Assembly (NCBI GenBank): GCA_907163375.1
Contig: CAJQUW010015614.1
Location: forward strand, 62,001 to 126,000
Source: Prostheceraeus crozeri
Lineage: Eukaryota; Platyhelminthes; Polycladida; Euryleptidae
DNA length: 64,000 nucleotides
Reading direction: 5' to 3'
This document shows, piece after piece, positions 53,092 to 64,000 of the stretch. The notes beneath the pieces were generated by a model. That model was given only the letters and a program-made list of their open reading frames with translations. It was not told the DNA's origin and ran no database searches. Within the stretch, counting starts at the first letter, position 1. Each line of letters begins with the position of its first letter. Position numbers and translations under genes: made by a program.

Positions 53092-53784
53092 TGTGAGATA
53101 CCAAAGCTACTCACGAAACCGATGTACAAAACGAGAATAACAAAATGTGCGAAAGCACCATCGTTCGTGTTTATACATTACGAAAACGATTGGCTTCCGA
53201 AAGTCAAAAGTCAAAAGTTGTTTATTTCCAAAAAGCATTGGAAAACAATATTACGATGTTAAGGTCGGGTTGAATACATTCCAATACAGCGTGCGGTCAG
53301 TGCTGTAGACAAAATTAAGCAGATCAGGAAGGGAGGAATCAATAATTGAGTATTTATTTATATTTCAGATTCTTTGTGGTGAATTCTTTCTTTTATGACC
53401 ATGCGTAACTCGTTGGCTTTTTTAATAAATCTTGCGATGTATTTTAAATGCCTTGGAGTCAAGGTATTTATTAATTTATGAAATTCAACTATCGTGTTGC
53501 AGTAACATAACAATGGTGCAATTTGTTGCCGCATATTTTGATACAATGGACATTCTATCATAAAGTGATATAGAGTCTCCACTTTTGATTCATTGCAAAT
53601 TTCAGAAAGACGTTCTTCATATCGCAATCTGTTTCTATACATTGTAACTGCCTGTTACAAAATCTAATTTATGATTTTTTGTCCTAAACGAACAGGAAAG
53701 CTTTCGCACATTTTGTTATTCTCTTTTTGTGCATCGGTTTCGTATTCAAAATTCGCCAGCTTTCGTCCTCTACAGTTTACAGTG
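53092..53784. mobile_element. 693-bp CACTGTAAAC element enclosing a LINE tail
   Basis: Flanked by TA; begins CACTGTAAACTGT and ends ACAGTTTACAGTG. Inverted repeats extend about 75-110 bp and include GAGAATAACAAAATGTGCGA on both sides. The interior carries the minus-strand LINE tail listed next. Confidence 0.88.
53358..53642 (-). mobile_element. LINE C-terminal zinc-binding tail inside the MITE
   Basis: Encodes SEICNESKVETLYHFMIECP then LYQNMRQQIAPLL: the C-x-x...ETxxHFxxxCPxY pattern at the end of many LINE reverse transcriptases. The open frame is about 94 residues and ends with a stop. It is carried between MITE termini. Confidence 0.75.
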
Positions 53785-54599
53785 TAGTGTATCCAAGAAT
53801 CACAGACAAGCATTCTACAACGAATTTCATCTATTCAACGTTTAAATATAAACTAATGATCGACATTGCCCACAGGACTTGCCGAAACCTGTGTTAAGGA
53901 TTAATGTCTGATAAAGTTAGAATAGAAGGCACAGCAGAGTACCGGTATTTTAATGACCAATGTCTGGTACCTGGAATTCTATGCCTTTATCAGCAAGAAT
54001 GACACTGAAGGTCCATGTCCTGAGCTGTCGCCACTCAAAACATGCAGCGTCAAATCAGATGTCTGGATTGAAGTTTGTCACAATTATCTCACGATGAACG
54101 CAGATAACAATTCAGATCCAAAATTGATAACTGAATCAGACAGAAATTATCCAGCTGCACAATGTTTGATAATGGAGAGAAAAAATCCAGCATTGAGCAA
54201 ATTTTGATCAAATTAGATAGCTAAAGTAAAGATGAAGTACTTTTGATGCTGTTTGACCGCCATAGTAGCATTTGTTTAATGGAGATCAACTTAAGAGCAA
54301 ATATGAATCTATCAGAGTACCCCTTAACACCTAAATTAGCCAGATTTGCTAAATATTGTAATATAAGAAAGTTTATAGTTCCGCTCATGTGGCATCATGG
54401 CTCTGAAATCGCCAATATGAGTAGGAAAAATTCAGGAGCAAGATCCTCAAAACATAAAAACTGAAAATAAATGAACCTTACTCGGAAGCTCATTAGGCAC
54501 GGAGCTATTCTTCCATATGCCCGGGTTGTTATTTTTCCCATTCCTGTTCTTTCTGTGCTGAGTATTTTTTACAAGAAAGCAGAGTTTATATATTTTAAA

Positions 54600-54680
54600 A
54601 GTCTTCGGCCCGACCAAGGCCTGAACCAAGTTCTCCCGGACGCAGAGCGTGCACTCTACCACAAGGCCACAACGCCGCTG
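54600..54680 (-). repeat. tRNA-derived SINE, second type
   Basis: Minus strand: TTGTGGTAGAGTGCACGCTC (A box) and GGTTCAGGCCTTGG (B box) about 35 bases apart. Different from the SINE at 4567 and 47414. The A/T-rich tail continues toward 54560. Confidence 0.65.
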
Positions 54681-54960
54681 ACAGAGTTTTTTGATTCCAC
54701 TATTGCAATTCAAGTTTAGTCGCTTATTTATCATTCGAAAAAGTTTTAATAAAATGATAAAAGGGCATTTATGAAGGAAACGTCAGTAGCTGTCGGACTA
54801 CATTATTTTTCAGCTTACCCGAATGCTCTCTATCTCTCTGTTGTGTTTTTTTACTATTTTTGTAGCTAACTTCAGGATTAACTTTATGTTGCTATAGCTA
54901 TGATGGAGAGAATGGAGGTCTATGACATAAAATGATCAACTAGAACACGTCTTTAAATTA

Positions 54961-55096
54961 CTGTGAAAAAATTGTAGCATTTTTTTAAATTTCACAATGA
55001 AAAATTATCCAATTACTTGAAATCATGTACGCTCGATTAATCATACCTAATACAAAGGTATTAAAAAATTAAAAAATACTACAATTTTTTCACAGT
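54961..55096. mobile_element. 136-bp MITE, ACTGTGAAAAAATTGTAG ends
   Basis: ACTGTGAAAAAATTGTAGCA at the left is answered by TACTACAATTTTTTCACAGT at the right; inverted arms of about 30 bp. Confidence 0.85.
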
Positions 55097-55384
55097 AATG
55101 GTTATCCCGAGAACTTCGTTCTCAGATTGGTTACATGTCCTTGAATGTTTTCTCTTTAGACATTGCAATCCAAAAACGTTTCTGCTTGGATATCAGCAGT
55201 TGAGACAGATCTTCTAATCTTTGAAATGCTTATCTCACCATTATGTTTCAGGGAACAAGGTCAAAAGACCTCTATGTTTAAAACTCATTCATTTTTGGAT
55301 CTAGTTGTTGAATTGTAAAGGTAGAGTCTCTGCAATTACATAGAAATCGGTTCAATGTGCTGTATCACACTTGCAAAGAAGTCG

Positions 55385-55770
55385 CCACAGAATAAAAGAG
55401 ATCGTCGTCTCCTCTGTTTGACTAGAAGGGAAACATTGGAACATGTAATGTAAATGAAATGGCACAATCTTCTGACATAATACCATAGCAATCGAACAAT
55501 GAGCAGCCAGTTCAACATTAAACACGCCAAATTGTGTGAAGTTTCAGTGACTGTTATCAACCGGATCACACAGCAAAGAGACAGACGATGTCAAGTTCTC
55601 TAGAGAAGTTTTTGAACGTTTTTTCATGCGCCTGCTAACTTTTTTGTTAACAAAGTTGATGTCAAGTTATTGATATGTGCTGTGAATTTGTTTGCTGCCC
55701 ACTTAGTAAGTACCTGCATATGCCATCGTTTTGAATCAGCTTGCACTTCTAGCAAAGTGATGCGATTAAA
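55385..55770 (-). repeat. hAT-like family copy, internally deleted
   Basis: Inverted copy of 8000-8617 missing roughly 130 bp in the middle. Confidence 0.7.
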
Positions 55771-57759
55771 CATTCTAATTCTGTGGAAGTCTCACAACTG
55801 TGGGTGCAAGTGAATTTGGACACGCTGGGTTCACTTTGTGCAGCAAATACAACTCAAAATAGCCCACAGAAAATTGACTATTTAATTCAACATACGGAAA
55901 GTAACTGCGCGTCTTAGTGTATTTGAACCACTGACCTTTGGCATCTTGGCCATTACTAGAAAAGTTTCGATGAGAAACCTAGCATTTGAGAAAAATCCCG
56001 AAAAAATTCGCATGTGAAACGAAATTTCCTTACTAAACAAAAGATGTCCAAATTTCAGTGAATGAGATGTTGACATCTGTTCCTTTCAATGTGTTCCATG
56101 ATGATAAGAGACGTGGATGGAAATGCTGTTTGATTAATCAGTTTCCTGTAGAATTCCACCTTATTAGATATTTATCAAGTGTCAGTGTACCTCCTGTCTG
56201 ACGTAACACTGCCAATTACTTCACGACATCTTTCTGTACAACAGGTATTTCTAAAACTCAAATTCCAATCATCTTTTCCATCGGCTTGATCAGCAGTCAA
56301 GAAATTCTAGATAATAAAAAATGTTTAGAATCCCCGGTTTGATTACGTGTCTTTGTCCGTGGAGTCATAGAGACCGGAATCAAGAGATACCGGGTAGATG
56401 AGGAGAATGTCTACATAATATGAACTGCTACCAATACAGTTTTTAAAACAAGAGAGAGAGATGAGTAAAAAAACTCATATTTCAAGAAGACTCCGTTTTA
56501 GAGGCCCTTTTCAATCCTCCACGAGCAAGCTTCATAAGTCCTAGGAAGTCAACCATCTCTTCTAAGAAGTTACTTTGTTCAAGAAAGCCACTATCTCTGC
56601 TAAATAATTACTCTAACTTAGAGAACTACGATCTCTTTGATGGCATTATCAAATCCTGTTTACTAGATAGCTGTTCATTGTCTTCCGAATTTATTGTCAG
56701 TTGCTCTTCAACACTCGAATTCTATTTTACTGCACAAGTTATCTTTGTATAGTACTAAATTAGCTCATGCGAGGTAATACATCATTAATGAGCACTGACG
56801 ATGTTTTAGATGTTGAAAAATAAAATGTTGATACAATTGTACTTATATCTTTGTATATCTGATTGGAGCATGTTCGACGAACAGGCCGTTTCAGTAATTA
56901 ATTTTTCAAATACTTATCATATATTCAAAATATTTTCGCAAAATTCATCATATAGACAATTGAATCATCTTGTTCAGTTTTACAAAGAAAATTCTATTTA
57001 AGGAACCTGTATAACACAAGATTTTTAAATTCAGAAAAATAGCATTTTTTAGTACTATACTTTAACCAGTGAGCAAAGTCTGTGCTGGAAATACGTTGGA
57101 AAAGTTTGAACTGCATATTCTGAGAATTCTTTCTTCATAGTGGGCCTCCCTTTCATGTTCTTATGCGACGCTATTTCCATTACTTCAAATGCGAGAGAGA
57201 GACGATTGTAAGTCCACAACAGCCGATTCGATAACCGCACCGTTGATCAAGTCATAGGCGAAACGTCCAGTGTATTTCATTGATCCTAAACCAGTCGATA
57301 TATTAGATTTCTTTTTCTTTTGTTGTTGAACATGACAACTACATGGAAAAGCAGAATCCTGAGCACAAGTCTGAAAGTGAAGCTATCAAAGGCCTGCATT
57401 AAGAGTATATCCCTGCATGAATAATGAGCTGGAATTTGAGAAAGACGAAGAAGAAAGTAATTGCAAATTCTTAATGCAAAGAAGCTCACGAGAAGCTGGA
57501 GGAGGCGGAAAGGAGGAAGATGAGGTCCTGTATTGACAGATGTAGAGGGAGAACGCTGTTAAGCAAAATGGTTCGTATGGAAGGTACGAAAGGGTTCGCA
57601 AAGGTCCGAAGAGTACTATAGGGAACGTGTGGCGTATGGTCCATATTTTGCAAGGGTCCGCATTTCTCAGGGATCCATTTTGGAGGCCCAAAGATAAGGT
57701 CCGTAAGTAACTTATAGATATAATGATTTAACGATTTACGGGCCGGTTCACTGATCCTA
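55771..57759. other. 2 kb with nothing recognised
   Basis: No gene or repeat that I can support. Confidence 0.45.
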
Positions 57760-58545
57760 CCATTTAATCAGATCGTTTAAGCGCATCACTTTGCTAGAAG
57801 TGCAAACTGATTCAAAGCAATGGCATAGACAGAAGCTCACTAAGTGGGCAAAAGGAAATTCTTAATGCCTTGTAGAAATAGGAAAAATAGTCGTGCGTCG
57901 CTTGCGGATTGCTCTGAATGCCTTCAAAATGCACCGATCGCCACGATTCTTTCAGATTCGAAGAATTCAGATCATTGCGCAAAAGTTTTTTCAATAATGT
58001 TAGGCCCTCCGATCATTATCAAAAAGTTAGCAGCCGCACGAAAAACGTTCACAAACTTCTCTATAGAACTTGACATCGACTGTGTCTCTTTGCTGTGTGA
58101 TCCGGTTGATAACAGTCACTGAAACCATAGAAATTGACAACAATATAACTTCTAGAATGGAAATTAAACTTCATGCAATGCACAATAACGGCACATAAAT
58201 CGCACGCATTTTCACTTGGATGCACCTGCCAACGTCTGTATCATTGGGTTAGAATCAGTCACATGAATAAATCGAAGCTTTTAATTGGTTCTTCATGCCC
58301 CAACTTAGTTCCCTCGGATGTGCCGCGACCTTGAGTCAACTTCCATTCTAGTCAGCTTCAGATAAACAATCTATTTCTATGACTGAAACTATGCACAATT
58401 TGGCGTGTTTAATGTTGAACTGGCTGCTTATTGTTCGATTGCTATGATATAATGTTCGCAGATTGTGCCATTTCATATGCATTACATGTTCCAATGTTTC
58501 CCTTCTAGTCAAACAGAAGAAGAGATGACCTGTCTAATGTGGGTC
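57760..58545 (+). repeat. hAT-like family copy with a nested repeat
   Basis: 57760-58125 and 58385-58545 follow the layout of 8000-8617. The piece between (58127-58384) contains CGCACGCATTTTCACTTGGA and ATTGGGTTAGAATCAGTCAC, related to the 1.4-kb duplication (386-505), so one repeat has inserted into another. Confidence 0.65.
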
Positions 58546-60000
58546 CTACTATTTGCTAATTAGCTTCAGATAATACCGTACCAAACCCATTCTTCACTTT
58601 CCACTACTTTACCAGAACGAAACTTTATCTCACAATTCCTCGACTGATTTGTCAATTTATACAAAATACTTTGTAAAATGTTTGAAACTAATATTACCAA
58701 TGAAGACAATTACTTTTCATTTTTTCTAAAGATTTTTCCAATTCATATAATCATTGGATAAGTATGTATTTTATCCTTGACAAAATAGGCCTTATATGAT
58801 TGTGTCTGTCAATTCTATTTTCAAAGGAGATACTTCTGGATTTGTGAAAAATGCTCACAACGCTAATTACAAGATCATCGAACCCTTTTTCTCTTTTGTA
58901 CCTCAAATTCGTACCCATTCAGAATACGGACTCCATTCAGACCTTTATTTGTATCTTTTAAAAACCATCAAAAAATATTTTGATAATTCTATTATTATTA
59001 TATTTTAATTAAAATCAATTAATTTTTGATAAATTTAAAAAATCAGATTTTATGCAGTAGTGCATCTTTCTCGCAATATGTCTTTGCATTATACCACACA
59101 ATTAGTAATTTTCTTGTAATATTTGAACATATCATTTACAAAGAGCATGCAATTCAGAAAATGTGTCTGAATCTTGTTATTCGAACCTTTCATACCCTTA
59201 ATACGGAGCATTTTCCTTAGCAGTGAGGAGTGTTCTGGAGGACGCAGAGAATGATGAGAAGACGAGAAAAGATCGATGATTTTGTCAAATGCTTGTATTC
59301 GTCCACTGAACTGAACTGTTATACGATGTGGATATTTCTTATGCGAATGAAATGTTTCTAATAGCAAATTATAAAATGCCGCCCTGTTTTCCGGAAAGCT
59401 GTTGGTCATCTCAAACCTGGAATTCACCATAACCCGCCTCCTCCTATTCTTCTAATCTGTTTGACTGTCAGAATAGCAGGCGAGAATGACTGGAACATCT
59501 GTTTGCCGACTATGACTAGACAAGAGTCAGTGGAATATCCAAACAAAAGTTTCAAATTGGTACATCTAATCACCGCCAAAACTCAAACAATCCATCAGTT
59601 GTAACAGCGCTTTCTGACTGGCGAATCGAGAATTCCATCAATAGTTTGACAACAATCATCGCAGACGTTGACTTTATTACTTTTGTGCAAGTAATTGTTT
59701 GTTTAACGACGCATTAACGACTGGAATACACTCGAGAGAGTTTTTAATTGCAAAAGTATTGATTTGCAACTCTCCAGGCTTCGTGATGGAAGGCAATGAT
59801 GTAGAAACAGGATGATGATTGACTTTAATCTTGAAAATTCGGATGTTCAAGATTCATTTGAAGATCAACGTTGAAGAATAATACAGAAAGATGAATTCAG
59901 CGAATGAGACTAGAACGTTGAAGGAATAAAAATGGAAGAAAAGATAAATTAATGGCCCATGTTATAGAAGTCTGAGAGCATCTAAAATTAGAAGGATTGG
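58546..60000. other. Nothing recognised
   Basis: A reverse frame at 59089-59430 (113 residues) contains a Ser/His-rich segment but no motif that I know; it may be chance. Confidence 0.4.
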
Positions 60001-60006
60001 AGTCAG

Positions 60007-60105
60007 GGATGTGGAGTCAGAGTCGGAGTCCCGAAGTCCTATCATTTTTGGTGGAGTCGGAGTCCTATTAAATGATAGGACTTCGGCCTATAACTAGACC
60101 CGAAA
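60007..60105. repeat. GGAGTC simple repeat with a 17-bp-arm hairpin
   Basis: CCGAAGTCCTATCATTT and, after about 22 bases, its exact reverse complement, within GGAGTCRGAGTC repeats. Confidence 0.8.
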
Positions 60106-60299
60106 TAATTTATTCTCGTGCATAGCTGTCATTGTCTTGATGTCAACTTTCTCTGTCAAACAAAAGTACAGAGACAGCAGTGCATACAAAGCTTGTCATA
60201 GTTGAGGGAATGAACCGTGAACTAATCTATCTCTAATCTATATATCTATAAGACACATTCAACAGCTCAACACACTTTGAGCATTTCCACTCCAAATGC

Positions 60300-62215
60300 C
60301 GAGAAACACACTCGAAAAGTAGAGATGACAAGGCCTTTCCTACTACTCGATCTCACCTACGGCGCCAATTAGAGCTCTGAGACGGAGTAGTAGTACACGA
60401 AATTGAGAGTGTCAGAAACCTAGTTTGACCTAATCACAGACCACAAGCCTAGTGTACAGATTACACACAGCCCATCTCAAACCAAAAACATTAACGCACC
60501 GACTCTAGCCGGCTACTAACACTAACCCACGTCTCTTACACACACCACATATATCACCCCGCGCCACACGAATTCATCATTTATAAGGTGAGAGCGAGCA
60601 GCGAGAGAGTTTTGGACACCCGCCCACTAGCGACAAGGATAGGTTTTTCACACCTAAACCAAAAACATACTCCTATAATCGAACACCAGGTTGAACTACG
60701 CCTCCGAATTGAAACAGTGTGATGAATCACACCACTCATAAACCTCACTTTACTATAATGCGTGAGAGTGCTCGTATAGCTGCGGAGGATATGCATGGCG
60801 CGAAGGCGTTGAGCAGAGTACCACAGACACCCTTTTCTCTACAATTAAAACTCGTTATGACCCGCCTCACCAGACTTACTAGACATCAACTCTTAGAGTG
60901 AGATTACTGATTCCGTCAATACACACACAACACAACCACACCCTCATTCTCAATTCTATGTAATGGATGGTGAAGTTTTAGATGTGGGTTGGTGGGGGGA
61001 ATAAAGTCAAAACACCTACACATAAGACCTATAATCGACGACACACACGAGTAATGCGAGAGTAGTCCGAGGTGGTAGGGGAATAAAGGTGGGAGTACCG
61101 AGATGTGCGAGAGATAATAAAAGTAGCGCTAATACAGATCGAAGTTATTTTTGTGTGTTAGAAAATCTATATCTCTCTGGGGTGTGATATGGTGCGACAT
61201 GTGTTTAACACACACACACAGGAATAGGATAAGGGGAGTGTTTGTAATGTTTTTTGACTGGTCAGATAGAGAGAGAGGTACTCCACGAGGAGATGTTGAG
61301 GGGGGGGCGCATTCTCCATAGGATAAGAAGAGTGAGTGTGAAGAGAGCGTGTGTTGGTATTTGTAAGATATTAAATAAATTACTACTCACTAGCTGCGAA
61401 GAGAGAGTTACATTATTAATGTTTTTTGTTTGTTATTGTTTGTTGGTTATAATTAGAGAGTAGGTCAGTCTTCATCTCATAGAAGAGCCTGTGTGTGAGT
61501 GCGGGAAAACAAAGACAAAAAGGGATTGAATGGGGGGGAAGTTGCGAAATTAAAGGCACCTAAGAGTTGAGTGAGAGCATAAAAAGCATAAATCGCGAGA
61601 CACGACATAACATATGAGTGCACACACAGGTGGGTTAGGGAGAATTATCATATATGAGAGAGAGAGTGAGAGAGTTTATACTCATGGGGGTGGGGGGGGG
61701 TGATTTGAATTGGGTGTGTAAAAAAAACTCGATTCAATTATATCATCTATATCAATAGTATATGTGTGATGAGTGTGAGAGAGATAGGTGTTTGATGGGA
61801 TCCAGTAGTGATTCTAAGGAATCATCTCTATCTTGTGATGTGAAAAGAGTGCGAGTAAAAAAAAAGCCTAATTAAGGGTTCACCCCTGATTTGGTATTAG
61901 GTGGTGTGGGTTGGCGAGAGTGGTGTTCTATATTAATTAGATATCATTAAGTTGTTGTGTGGATATGGAAGATTGTATGAGGTTTGGAGAGGAGTTGTTT
62001 GGATGTGAAGTTGGTAGGGATGAGATTATATTGTGGGTGGGAGTTGTGAATGATGTATTAAGAATAGATGATTTTGAGATGTTGATTTGTATTGGGTTAT
62101 GGGTAGATAGGGGGTAAATAGAAGGTAGAGTAGGGTTGGATGTAAGGGGAGTAGGGTAGGGTGAATGAAAGGAATAAAGAATAGTAAAGGTTAAGTATAA
62201 GAGTAATGTTGAAGT
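60300..62215. other. Strand-asymmetric low-complexity tract
   Basis: Up to about 60960 the plus strand is rich in A and C (CACACACAACACAACCACAC). After about 60985 it is rich in G with T or A (GAGAGAGAG, GTGTGTGAGTG, GGGTGGGGGGGGG). No open frame of substance and no match elsewhere in the window. It interrupts the left part of the CATAGAGTA copy that follows. Confidence 0.7.
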
Positions 62216-62239
62216 GAATTGATAGAATCCACTTGTGCA

Positions 62240-62742
62240 ACGGGAACACCACATAATCAAAGACAATGATTTCAATTAACTTTGAAAGATGTAAATGGTC
62301 CCACATCACTATTCACATTCAAGAAATAAAACATGAATTTAGTGAATCATGAAATCATGCCAGTGAAAATTGAATTGAAAACTTGAAATTTCAGCCAAGA
62401 AAGCACGAATAATATCGCGACTTTTTCATGAAGATTTTCATTATAATACAATTCACGAAATTCCCTTGATAATCAGCTTGATTTCCGCTTAGTTATGATG
62501 CTTGTTAGCAAATATTAATTCCTTTGGATATCCAACTTACTTCATACTACTTATATAGGAAAGTCATCTCAGTAGTATTTAAACTGACAAAATTTTGAAT
62601 TTTTTAAAATACTGCTCAAATAATTTTTTGGACCACGGGAACGTAATCTCCGCAAAAAAACTGAATCTTTTGACGCAAATATTTTTACTGTATACAGATA
62701 ATTTTTTGAGTCGACACTCTATCTATATATCCTTACTCTATG
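62240..62742 (-). mobile_element. CATAGAGTA family copy, inverted
   Basis: Reads GACCACGGGAACGTAATCTC... to CCTTACTCTATG; the far end is lost at the border with the low-complexity tract. Confidence 0.75.
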
Positions 62743-63181
62743 ATGAAACTGTTCCCTCTCAGGATCGACTTGCAATGTGGTACACAATGCTTATTGGTAC
62801 GGAGTAGCCTGAGTGACTCAAGAAAATGCAGAGGCTGTTCCTTGACTTGACGCAATGAGTCGAAAAGATTTAAGCCAATCATCAAACGCCTATAATGAAG
62901 AGGGATGAATTTGTTGCAAGGACACCTTGAAGATTGCGCACGATCTTGTAATATTTCAATCAATTTGCTGTTTGTGATGTTTAGTCCATCGAACATGGGG
63001 CCGAATACTCCAAAATACTGCGAATGCAGTTATTGTAGATGACGACCAAATCCTTCATTGACCTTCATTGATCCTTCATGTTTCACCTGAGAGCAAAAAG
63101 TCGACCGGAAGCTTTTTTGGAAACATTTCTGACTTGTGAAAGACAGATCTAACATTTTTGAGAAGCAATTTTTGAAAGAAA

Positions 63182-63834
63182 TAAGAACGAAAATTTGCCC
63201 AACGTTTCGCTCATAGTCTATTGAGCATTCTCAAGGGTACAGACATAAATTAACGACTGAGTTATATGCATGAGCTGATTGCAAAATTTGAAAATCATAG
63301 AGTGAAACTATGCTAAATGGAATAGAGTAAATCTCACATTTGCATAGCTATCTTACGGTATATGTAAAAAACAAGAAATCTAGTAAAGTGTACTAAATAG
63401 ACTTATGAAAAGAAAAACCAGACCAATTATCAAACAACCGCGGTTTCACAGAGTCATTCTGTCTATTCAGATTAGGATGAAGTTTCTGAATGAATAGCAT
63501 TTCATAGATTCTTTGATCGTCTTCCTTGCATTTGTTCAATATCTTAAAACCTTCACAGAAATTGCTTGTTGCAGTTGGACTGTAGGCGATGCATACTTAC
63601 TACAAAGTGCCGATGTTCTTCTACTGGATGTTTTTTACTAAATGTCTTGTTTTTACATGTACATATAAGTTAGCTATGCAAGTGTAAGAATAGTCATTTT
63701 AGCCTAGTTTCCATTCCATGACTTTTTGATTTTGTAATCAATTCACGTATATCATCCAGTTGTTAATTTTTGTCTGTACCCTTGAGAATGGTCAGTAGAC
63801 TATGAGCTAAACGTTGAGAACATTTTCGTTCTTA
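63182..63834 (-). mobile_element. Penelope-like element remnant with inverted terminal repeats
   Basis: About 80-bp inverted ends (GAACGAAAATTTGCCCAACG... against ...CGTTGAGAACATTTTCGTTC, including CTCAAGGGTACAGACA). Between them the minus strand, about 63545 to 63365, encodes DDQRIYEMLFIQKLHPNLNR then QNDSVKPRLF, the typical end of the GIY-YIG endonuclease domain of Penelope-like elements. A broken, 5'-truncated fossil. Confidence 0.75.
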
Positions 63835-64000
63835 TTTATTTCATAAACAGGTAGATTACATGCATTTATTTCTATGTATCCTCATTTATCTAATGAATTA
63901 TTGGCTCAGCCGCAAATTAGAAAATTCTCTGCTTTTCAAACTATTCAAATTGATTAATACAGCAACCAATATTTAATGTAACTCAAACATACGTACATAA

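Noticed and set aside
53750-53775. A further HDV-like J4/2 (CTGGCGAATTTTG on the minus strand)
   Set aside because: No P1, P2 or L3 partners around it.

Overview
This is a nuclear window from an invertebrate animal, most likely marine; I cannot name the species. Three things point there: a host gene with GT-AG introns for a class-2 DYRK protein kinase, a dense load of short inverted-repeat transposons, tRNA-derived SINEs and LINE/Penelope scraps, and a large Polinton (Maverick) element. The only host gene identified with confidence is the DYRK2/4-type kinase, transcribed right to left. Three of its exons are visible (35359-35629, 6177-6340 and the exon running off the left edge from 115). Phases match across both introns. 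The first intron is about 29 kb because it holds the Polinton. A possible Ly6-like secreted-protein exon lies in the same intron.

The Polinton (9518-33790, 24.3 kb) has about 775-bp terminal inverted repeats that start AGTAGTAAGC, and a perfect 6-bp target duplication (AGCGCA). It landed inside a ~220-bp MITE, whose two halves flank it. An uninterrupted copy of the same MITE sits at 38553-38770 and shows the empty site. The near-identical termini suggest a young insertion. Most genes look whole, but I count about five breaks over the element, so it is a fossil. Left to right it carries: a ~292-bp tandem repeat block ending in an inverted copy; a coiled-coil gene with a spliced leader; two tiny TATA-driven genes; a small reverse-strand gene; protein-primed DNA polymerase B with zinc fingers; two related WEVG-motif proteins; a duplicated small gene; a TATA-binding-protein-like gene; adenain-type protease; major capsid protein; a basic core/minor capsid protein; integrase with chromodomain; a conserved structural gene; packaging ATPase; a GG-rich-tail minor protein; two small zinc-finger genes; a replication-associated domain; an exonuclease-like gene; and a last gene with a spliced ATG.

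Two things stand out. First, three near-identical ~145-bp repeats (14094-14239, 14568-14708, 15087-15232) each fold as an HDV-like self-cleaving ribozyme: 7-bp P1 with the G.U pair at the cleavage site, HDV-type L3 loop, UUCG-capped P4 and the catalytic TGGCGAAT strand. Two begin within about 10 bases of a small gene's stop codon and the other lies in the 3' region of the coiled-coil gene, with no AATAAA nearby. This suggests ribozyme-made mRNA 3' ends. Second, 24571-25116 encodes a full-length two-repeat TBP-like core (181 residues) with the YEPELFP signature, in an element whose genes carry strong TATA boxes.

Outside the Polinton the window is repeat-rich and gene-poor. There is a 1.4-kb direct duplication (about 190-1632 and 2924-4322). 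There are several TA-flanked CACTGTAAAC MITEs, one holding a LINE tail. A hAT-like 618-bp element has a pre-insertion copy of its target elsewhere in the window. A CATAGAGTA...TACTCTATG family occurs five times. LINE fragments lie at 37280-37890 and 47530-48548. Penelope-like pieces lie at 49062-49365 and 63182-63834. A strand-asymmetric low-complexity tract spans about 60300-62215.
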